Shown here piece by piece: positions 6,278-10,422 of a stretch of 10,422 nucleotides of DNA. Every line of letters begins with the position of its first letter. Position 1 is the first letter of the stretch. A program made the position numbers and the translations under genes. The stretch comes from Methanoregula sp. (GTDB taxonomy: Archaea; Halobacteriota; Methanomicrobia; Methanomicrobiales; Methanospirillaceae), in NCBI GenBank assembly GCA_003157895.1, contig PMKW01000192.1, forward strand, positions 1-10,422. Reading direction: 5' to 3'. Under the pieces are notes generated by a model. The model made no database searches. It saw only the letters and a list, made by a program, of their open reading frames with translations, and had not been told where the DNA came from.

Positions 6278-6350
6278 CACCTCCATACGGGGGTGCCGGC
6301 TCTTCCGGCAAGAGGGTATTCACCCCGACACATTCTTCTCTGTTTCCTCC
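6278..6350 (+). terminator. Tandem hairpins and pyrimidine-rich tract after the dph5-DUF357 pair
   Basis: Directly after the stop codon, CACCTCC (6278-6284) can pair with GGGGGTG (6289-6295, one G-U pair) around a four-base loop. TGCCGG (6294-6299) pairs exactly with CCGGCA (6305-6310) around a five-base loop. The two stems share two bases. A T-rich pyrimidine tract (6332-6350) follows. The arrangement fits a transcript end before the flippase-like gene; no gene is seen between 6278 and 6442. Confidence 0.4.
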
Positions 6351-6361
6351 GACAGTAGAAG

Positions 6362-6379
6362 GTATAAAAACGTTTATAC
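6362..6379 (+). promoter_or_regulatory. TATA box inside an inverted repeat, upstream of the flippase-like gene
   Basis: GTATAAA (6362-6368) and TTTATAC (6373-6379) are exact reverse complements around AACG. TATAAAAA (6363-6370) is a strong archaeal TATA box, which would start transcription near 6390-6395 with a leader of about 50 bases. The symmetry also offers a TATA box on the other strand and a possible repressor site. Confidence 0.5.
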
Positions 6380-6442
6380 TATGCCCAATAATTTCTAGCA
6401 ACAAATGATACCCCGGGCGGGTTTTTAAGAGCGTGGACAGAA

Positions 6443-7462
6443 ATGGATATATCGCAGCGGAAATGGTTGTTCATCTCGATCGGTTTCTCGCTCTTCGTCC
6501 TCATTGTCATTCTCTTCTTCACTATCAATGAGAATACCCTTACCTATTTAAAGGAAATCAATCCCTGGTTTCTGCTCCTTGCCTTCATGACCCATCTCCT
6601 CACTATGTGTTTCTGGGCATTGCGTGTCCAGAAGATGTCGGGATCTCTCGGGTACCGGATCGGGTTCTTTTACAGCCTCAACCTTGTCTTTGCCAACCTG
6701 CTCGCCGCGGCAATAACACCGGCACAGGCAGGAGGCGAGCCGGTCCGTATCCATGAACTCTACAAAGCAGACGTCCCTCTTGGCGACGCCACCGCCATCG
6801 TGATCATGGAGCGGGTACTGGACGGGATCGCACTCGCAGGTCTTGCTGCCTTCGCCATGATTGTTCTCACCGACCAGTGGAAGAGTCTCGGCACCGTTTC
6901 GGAAATCATGGTGTTCGTCATCTGGATATTCGTAGCCGGATGCCTCGTTTTATTCTACCTTGCTATCCGGCGTCCCGACGTGGTGAAAAGGGTGGTGAAC
7001 CGCTGTACCCTGTTCCTGACCAGGACCTGGGAGAACAAACGCGTCGATGAAATGCTCGTCCGTGCAGACAAGGAAATCGACAACTTCCAGAGCGCAACCA
7101 TCCGGTTTGTCCATACCGCCAAGGGAGGGCTCTGCTGGGGAATGCTCTTTACCCTGCTCTACTGGGTATCAGAGATAGTGACCGCATCCCTCATCCTCAT
7201 GGGGCTCGGCCAGCCACCCCTTATCCTCGAATCGTTTGTCATCCAGCTTATCCTTGCCATCCTGATGATGATGCCGCTGACTCCCGGCAGTTCCGGTATT
7301 GCCGAAGTAGGTGCCACCACCATGTATGCCATTTTCATCCCTGCATCGATCGTCGGGATCTTCGTGGTTCTCTGGCGGGTAGTTCTCTATTACTTCAATA
7401 TTGCCCTTGGCATTCTCTCAAGCATCATTATTGTCCGCAGGGAAGCAAAAATGGCCGAATAA
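6443..7462 (+). CDS. Flippase-like integral membrane protein (LPG_synthase_TM / UPF0104 family)
   Basis: The 339-residue product is a polytopic cytoplasmic-membrane protein of the lysylphosphatidylglycerol synthase/flippase-like family. Members move or modify lipids; the archaeal ones are largely uncharacterised. Hydrophobic segments are evident at about 8-27, 41-60, 76-93, 128-143, 152-175, 230-256, 262-280 and 296-332. The family signature ITPAQAGGEPVRIHELYK (91-108) is present, with the conserved GGEP, followed by IMERVLDG (121-128) and TPGSSGIAEVG (280-290). There is no soluble aminoacyl-transfer domain, so it is the membrane-only form. It appears to be a single-gene unit with its own TATA box. 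A substrate such as a polyprenyl-linked glycan would fit the cis-prenyltransferases nearby but is speculation. Confidence 0.85.
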   Translation: MDISQRKWLFISIGFSLFVLIVILFFTINENTLTYLKEINPWFLLLAFMTHLLTMCFWALRVQKMSGSLGYRIGFFYSLNLVFANLLAAAITPAQAGGEPVRIHELYKADVPLGDATAIVIMERVLDGIALAGLAAFAMIVLTDQWKSLGTVSEIMVFVIWIFVAGCLVLFYLAIRRPDVVKRVVNRCTLFLTRTWENKRVDEMLVRADKEIDNFQSATIRFVHTAKGGLCWGMLFTLLYWVSEIVTASLILMGLGQPPLILESFVIQLILAILMMMPLTPGSSGIAEVGATTMYAIFIPASIVGIFVVLWRVVLYYFNIALGILSSIIIVRREAKMAE

Positions 7463-7520
7463 TCCCCCTGTTTTATGACCTTAACCCTTATCACGGTGAA
7501 CAACAATCACTGTGCACTGA

Positions 7521-7973
7521 ATGACACTGGTGAAGTGCGAAGTCCAGGGGGTATTTGTCGCTTTCAATAATGCCACAACCGTACCTCTGGTTATCCTTGC
7601 CGACGGGGATGGTCGCATCCTGCCTATATTCATCGGCATCTGGGAAGCCGTCTCGATCAACAGTGCAAAGATAAAAGAGGTGCTCCCGCGGCCGTTCACC
7701 CACGATCTTTTCATCGACCTGTGTGCGAAATTTAATATAACCCTGCGCTCGCTGCAGATCGACAGTATCGACAATGGGGTCTATTATGCCCAGCTGGTCC
7801 TCGTATCAGACCTCCGCGAGGAATATCTCGACTGCCGGCCGAGTGACGGGGTCGCCCTCGCCCTCAGGGCGGATATCCCTATTTTTGTGGATGAAAGCGT
7901 GCTTGCGTCTGCCGGGCAGAAGAGTGTCGATCTCCCGGAGATCATGGACCTTGCAACATTCCTGCAGAAATAA
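7521..7973 (+). CDS. DUF151 family protein (bifunctional nuclease domain)
   Basis: This 150-residue protein is a single DUF151/BFN domain. Plant and bacterial relatives are reported to have DNase and RNase activity; the archaeal role is not established. Conserved blocks are VPLVILADGDGRILPIFIG (21-39) with WEAVSI (41-46), RPFTHDLF (57-64), and RPSDGVALALRADIPIFV (106-123). Length is normal and the ATG at 7521 places the conserved region as expected, although no ribosome-binding site is visible. A TATA-like TTTTATGA lies at 7471-7478. It converges on hisE, with eight bases between the stop codons. Confidence 0.88.
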   Translation: MTLVKCEVQGVFVAFNNATTVPLVILADGDGRILPIFIGIWEAVSINSAKIKEVLPRPFTHDLFIDLCAKFNITLRSLQIDSIDNGVYYAQLVLVSDLREEYLDCRPSDGVALALRADIPIFVDESVLASAGQKSVDLPEIMDLATFLQK

Positions 7974-7981
7974 GGAAAGGA

Positions 7982-8284
7982 TCAGGTGCGCCGCCGCTCC
8001 AGCTCGGCAATGACATCGGAAAAATCAATGTCTGCCGCACGGAGTGCAACGAGGATGTGGAAGAGCAGATCGGATGTCTCCTCGACCGTCCGTTCAGGAA
8101 CGCCGTTTTTTACCGCAAGGATAAACTCGGTCGACTCCTCACCCACCTTCTCAAGAACCTTGTCAATGCCTTTCTTGTCGGTCAAGAGCCGGCTGGTATA
8201 AGAATCGGGCGTGGGATTTTCTGCCCGGCTGCAGACCACTTCCCAGATCTCGGCAAGGACCCGGGGATCAGTCGCCTTTTTCAT
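7982..8284 (-). CDS. hisE: Phosphoribosyl-ATP pyrophosphohydrolase
   Basis: HisE hydrolyses phosphoribosyl-ATP to phosphoribosyl-AMP and pyrophosphate, the second step of histidine biosynthesis, in the cytoplasm. The 100-residue length is normal for a stand-alone enzyme not fused to HisI. The metal-binding helices of the MazG-like fold are visible: KVLEKVGEESTEFILAVKNG (42-61) and VEETSDLLFHILVALR (67-82), with the expected acidic residues. Its ATG overlaps the stop codon of the nusA-like gene (ATGA), and a strong GGAGG lies five bases before it inside that gene. Translation is therefore likely coupled but also able to initiate on its own. No other his gene is in the window. Confidence 0.95.
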   Translation of the reverse strand: MKKATDPRVLAEIWEVVCSRAENPTPDSYTSRLLTDKKGIDKVLEKVGEESTEFILAVKNGVPERTVEETSDLLFHILVALRAADIDFSDVIAELERRRT

Positions 8285-8724
8285 GCATCCTCCGGGGGAA
8301 GGAACACTTCACCGATCTCAAAACCGCAGAAGCGGCGGCAGAGTATGCGCGCTTTCTCGATATTGCAGCCGGCCTTGCCGATTGCGATCCCAAGGTCGCT
8401 CCGTTGCCGCACGAGTACGTTCACCGGCCCTGTATCCCCCTCGCGTTCTATGCCGGTCACCTCTGCCGGCTTGAAGATATTGGTGATGAAGTCCTCGGGT
8501 TTTTCCGCATGTTCCACCATCTCTATCCGCTTTCCCAGCACATTCTGGAGACGCTTGATATTGTCACCCTTCTTTCCGATCGCGAGGCCCATGTCCCCCT
8601 GCCGGATCACATAGATGACCCGGTCGAACCGATCGTCGATCACGCAGTCGAGTGCGGTCGCCTTGGTAAGAATTCTCAATTCCTCAATGTACCGTCGTTC
8701 CTTAAAACCGATATTGCGCTCCAT
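8281..8724 (-). CDS. nusA: Archaeal NusA-like transcription factor (two KH domains)
   Basis: This 147-residue protein consists of two KH RNA-binding domains, as in archaeal NusA, which lacks the RNA polymerase-binding N-terminal domain and the S1 domain of bacterial NusA. The KH loops are GKKG (50-53, in GLAIGKKGDNIKRLQ) and GKAG (116-119, in GIAIGKAGCNIEKAR). ALDCVIDDRFDRVIYVIRQG (24-43) is typical of the family. I chose the ATG at 8724 because family members are about 140-150 residues; the frame extends to a TTG at 8799, adding 25 residues that do not look conserved. In many archaea nusA lies in the rpo/ribosomal-protein operon; here it is followed by hisE with an ATGA overlap. A TATA-like box near 8817-8826 or 8756-8762 (minus strand) could drive it. 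Confidence 0.9.
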   Translation of the reverse strand: MERNIGFKERRYIEELRILTKATALDCVIDDRFDRVIYVIRQGDMGLAIGKKGDNIKRLQNVLGKRIEMVEHAEKPEDFITNIFKPAEVTGIEREGDTGPVNVLVRQRSDLGIAIGKAGCNIEKARILCRRFCGFEIGEVFLPPEDA

Positions 8725-8836
8725 GATAAAATCAATCCTATTGTATCCGCTGATTTTGGGATATTCGAAACTTGGTATCTGTGATCTAATGTCCGGCAAC
8801 CCGGGTGGTGTTCATCTGATTTTATGAAATGATCAC

Positions 8837-8850
8837 GCTGCTATTTTAAA
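8837..8850 (-). terminator. T-rich stretch after the SIMPL-domain gene
   Basis: On the minus strand, about 26-40 bases after the stop codon of the lipoprotein gene, the sequence reads ACTTTTTTAAAATA. A six-T run could end that transcript; the same A/T stretch could also act as a distant TATA box for nusA. Confidence 0.3.
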
Positions 8851-8875
8851 AAAGTTGTGAAAGAGATTCAGAAGA

Positions 8876-9604
8876 TCAGCTGATGGTATAGGTTATCGTA
8901 ACCGTTGCAGAGACCGTGACATCGCCGGACTGAATAGGTGTTGCAGCAGCGGACTTCGCTGATGTCCCGTCAAGGGCATAGTTCTGGAAGTATACCGGGG
9001 AATAACTGCTGCCGGTCTCTGCCCGCTGGACACCGGTGATGGTGGTCCCCATGGCGGCAGAGATGGTGTCCGCATCAGATTTTGCGCGGGAGACTGCCTC
9101 CTTGAGGGCCTCGGTGCGGAGTTCCTGTTCCTTTTCATCGGAAAGCATGAACTGGATGGAGTCGGCTTCGTTGATGCCGTTCGCTACGGCCGTATCAATG
9201 ACCTCTCCCGTCTGGTTGACGTTGTGGAGGGTAACAGTCAGCCTGTTGGTAACCTGGTACGTCTTGATCTTCGGCTTCAGGATGCCAGTGGAATCCTCAT
9301 ACACCGGGTAAATATTGTATCCGGTTGTCTTGAGAGCATCATCGGGGATACCCGCGGCAACGAGCGCATCGTGCACCGTGGCCATCTTCTGGGCATTTTC
9401 GGTCTGGGCTATTTTCACATCGCTGTTCTCAGTCTGGACCGCAAACGTGACCTGTGCCCGGTCGGGCGTACCGATGACGTTGCCGGTACCGGCAGTCTGG
9501 ATCACATGTTCACTGGCAGTATCGGAGGCTGCAGTTGCACAGCCAACAAGGGCCAGGGCAATGATGAGGAGACCCAGGGTAAGGAGTTGGATCGTTCGTT
9601 TCAT
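8876..9604 (-). CDS. SIMPL-domain (DUF541) lipoprotein
   Basis: The 242-residue product begins with a lipoprotein signal: a basic start (MKR), a hydrophobic stretch (LLTLGLLIIALA, 7-18) and a lipobox ending at Cys22 (LVGC). It should be lipid-anchored on the outer face of the membrane. The mature part is a SIMPL/DUF541 domain, known from bacterial periplasmic and animal signalling-linked proteins; its biochemical role is unclear. Visible pieces are the start strand VIQTAGTGNVIGTPDRAQVT (34-53), an alternating-charge helical stretch (MATVHDALVAAGI), YQVTNRLTVTL, and a long helix with DEKEQELRTEALKEAVSRAK followed by SDADTISAAMG. The C-terminal strand VTVSATVTITYTIS ends the protein. The frame continues upstream to 9736, but the ATG at 9604 starts exactly at the signal peptide and is preferred. 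It appears to be a single gene. Confidence 0.88.
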   Translation of the reverse strand: MKRTIQLLTLGLLIIALALVGCATAASDTASEHVIQTAGTGNVIGTPDRAQVTFAVQTENSDVKIAQTENAQKMATVHDALVAAGIPDDALKTTGYNIYPVYEDSTGILKPKIKTYQVTNRLTVTLHNVNQTGEVIDTAVANGINEADSIQFMLSDEKEQELRTEALKEAVSRAKSDADTISAAMGTTITGVQRAETGSSYSPVYFQNYALDGTSAKSAAATPIQSGDVTVSATVTITYTIS

Positions 9605-9634
9605 AGTATTCGCATAACCTTCTCCGGAATCGGG

Positions 9635-9642
9635 ATTAAAGG
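9635..9642 (-). promoter_or_regulatory. Possible TATA box of the SIMPL-domain gene
   Basis: On the minus strand, CCTTTAAT lies about 31-38 bases before the ATG at 9604, so transcription would start near 9610-9615. AAAGG/CCTTT (9638-9642 and 9645-9649) is a small symmetrical site overlapping it. Confidence 0.35.
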
Positions 9643-9650
9643 TTCCTTTG

Positions 9651-9670
9651 ACTGCGAAAAGTATCGCAGT
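9651..9670. promoter_or_regulatory. 7-bp perfect inverted repeat, candidate operator
   Basis: ACTGCGA (9651-9657) and TCGCAGT (9664-9670) are exact reverse complements around a six-base A/T-rich spacer. The site lies in the 180-base region between the divergent SIMPL-domain and leuC genes, just upstream of the probable TATA box of the former. This is a typical place for a dimeric transcription factor. The regulator is unknown. Confidence 0.45.
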
Positions 9671-9740
9671 TATCAAAAAAAGGCCGCTGCTGTACCGGAA
9701 TTGCAGCAATCTACCAGTATTTCCAGGGTGCACCACAGTA

Positions 9741-9753
9741 AAGATAGATTATC
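9741..9753 (+). promoter_or_regulatory. Possible TATA region of the leuC-type gene
   Basis: AAGATAGATTATC lies about 32-44 bases before the ATG at 9785. It is the only A/T-rich stretch at a suitable distance; the match to the archaeal consensus is modest, and no ribosome-binding site is visible. Confidence 0.3.
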
Positions 9754-9784
9754 CCAAAGGCCCAATACTTGAGACGACTAGAGC

Positions 9785-10422
9785 ATGACAGCGACAATCG
9801 TAGAGAAGATATTCTCAAAAAAATGTGGCAGCGACGTGAGGGCAGGCGACGTGGTCATGGCCCCTCTTGACGGGGCAATGATCCATGATATCACCGGCCC
9901 ACTTGCCATCCAGAAGTTCTACGAGATGGGCGGAAGGAAGGTCTTTGACCCCAAACGCATCATCATGCTCTTTGACCACCAGATACCTGCTGACTCCATC
10001 GAGGCTGCAAGCAACCATGTCTACATGCGGAAGTTTGCACTGGAGCAGGACATCCATAACTATGATATCAATGAGGGAGTGTGCCACCAGGTGACGATAG
10101 AGAAAGGCCGGGCAGCGCCGGGTGAGATCGTAGTCGGTGCAGACTCCCACACCTGCATGTATGGTGCTGCAGGAGCATTTGCTACCGGCATCGGTTCCAC
10201 GGACATGGGTTTTGCCCTGAAGTTCGGGGCCCTCTACTTCAAGGTACCGGAAACGATCCGTGCCGAAGTATCAGGAAAGTTCCAAAAACGGGTTGGAGCA
10301 AAAGACCTGATCCTCTCCATTGCCGCAGACATCGGAGCCGACGGGGCTACTTACAAGGCAATCGAATTTACCGGAAAAACCATCAGAAAACTCGACATGG
10401 CAGGCAGGATGACGCTCTGCAA
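9785..10422 (+). CDS. leuC: 3-isopropylmalate dehydratase / homoaconitase-family large subunit, 3' end missing
   Basis: The first 212 codons of an aconitase-superfamily large subunit are present; the gene runs off the window. Such enzymes hold a [4Fe-4S] cluster and isomerise 2-isopropylmalate (leucine pathway) or homocitrate-type acids (2-oxosuberate route to coenzyme B in methanogens), with a separate small subunit. Recognisable blocks are MIHDITGPLA (31-40), IIMLFDHQIPADSIEAASNH (59-78), INEGVCHQV (100-108), APGEIVVGADSHTC (115-128), GAFATGIGSTDMG (133-145) and DGATYKAIEFTG (187-198). The HDITGPL and DHQIPADSI wording is closer, from memory, to the methanogen isopropylmalate isomerase than to its homoaconitase paralogue, so leuC is preferred over hacA/aksD. 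The cluster cysteines would lie beyond the window. Substrate is largely set by the small subunit, which is not seen here. Confidence 0.85.
   Translation, partial: MTATIVEKIFSKKCGSDVRAGDVVMAPLDGAMIHDITGPLAIQKFYEMGGRKVFDPKRIIMLFDHQIPADSIEAASNHVYMRKFALEQDIHNYDINEGVCHQVTIEKGRAAPGEIVVGADSHTCMYGAAGAFATGIGSTDMGFALKFGALYFKVPETIRAEVSGKFQKRVGAKDLILSIAADIGADGATYKAIEFTGKTIRKLDMAGRMTLC

Noticed and set aside
8725..8799. TTG start adding 25 residues to the NusA-like protein
   Set aside because: A weak start codon and non-conserved residues; the ATG at 8724 gives the family's usual length.
4838..8834. Shared 12-mer ATGAAATGATCA near 4838 and 8823
   Set aside because: A low-complexity A/T-rich match in two intergenic regions, with no further similarity around it; likely chance.
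9605..9736. Upstream in-frame extension of the SIMPL-domain protein (44 extra residues)
   Set aside because: The ATG at 9604 begins exactly at a lipoprotein signal peptide, and the extension would bury it and cover the promoter region.

Overview
The window looks like chromosomal DNA from a methanogenic archaeon, most likely of the Methanomicrobiales (Methanoregula-like). The archaeal assignment rests on diphthine synthase, a two-KH archaeal NusA-like protein, a DUF357 protein, an archaeal radical SAM protein of the COG2108 type, methanogen-type LeuC, TATA-like boxes 25-40 bases before start codons, and short ATGA/GTGA overlaps. The order-level call is an impression from protein similarity; no methanogenesis gene lies in the window.

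Layout. 1-782: the 3' end of a membrane assembly-platform gene (GspF/TadC/ArlJ type) in comparatively AT-rich DNA. About 783-1222: remnant of an IS5-like insertion sequence on the minus strand, keeping only the transposase N-terminus and one end. 1411-3194: a radical SAM gene coupled to a cis-prenyltransferase gene by a GTGA overlap. 3250-3942: a three-part, probably DNA-binding protein. 3950-4579 (minus): a second, very divergent cis-prenyltransferase homologue. 4580-4955: a spacer with an 8-bp inverted repeat and one doubtful small ORF. 4956-6277: dph5 and a DUF357 gene, overlapping by ATGA. 6443-7462: a flippase-like membrane protein. 7521-7973: a DUF151 nuclease-type protein. 7982-8724 (minus): nusA-like and hisE, overlapping by ATGA. 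8876-9604 (minus): a SIMPL-domain lipoprotein. 9785-end: leuC-type dehydratase large subunit, cut by the window edge.

The most interesting reading concerns the two cis-prenyltransferase homologues. The plus-strand one keeps the catalytic DGNRR loop but has lost the C-terminal RxG motif. The minus-strand one has lost the loop but ends in RFGK. This is the complementary pattern of heteromeric cis-prenyltransferases (eukaryotic DHDDS with NgBR/Nus1). I infer that the pair forms one two-subunit enzyme making the polyprenyl carrier for glycosylation. The radical SAM protein is physically tied to it and may belong to the same pathway. The remaining genes are mostly housekeeping: EF-2 diphthamide modification, histidine and leucine (or coenzyme B) biosynthesis, and transcription.
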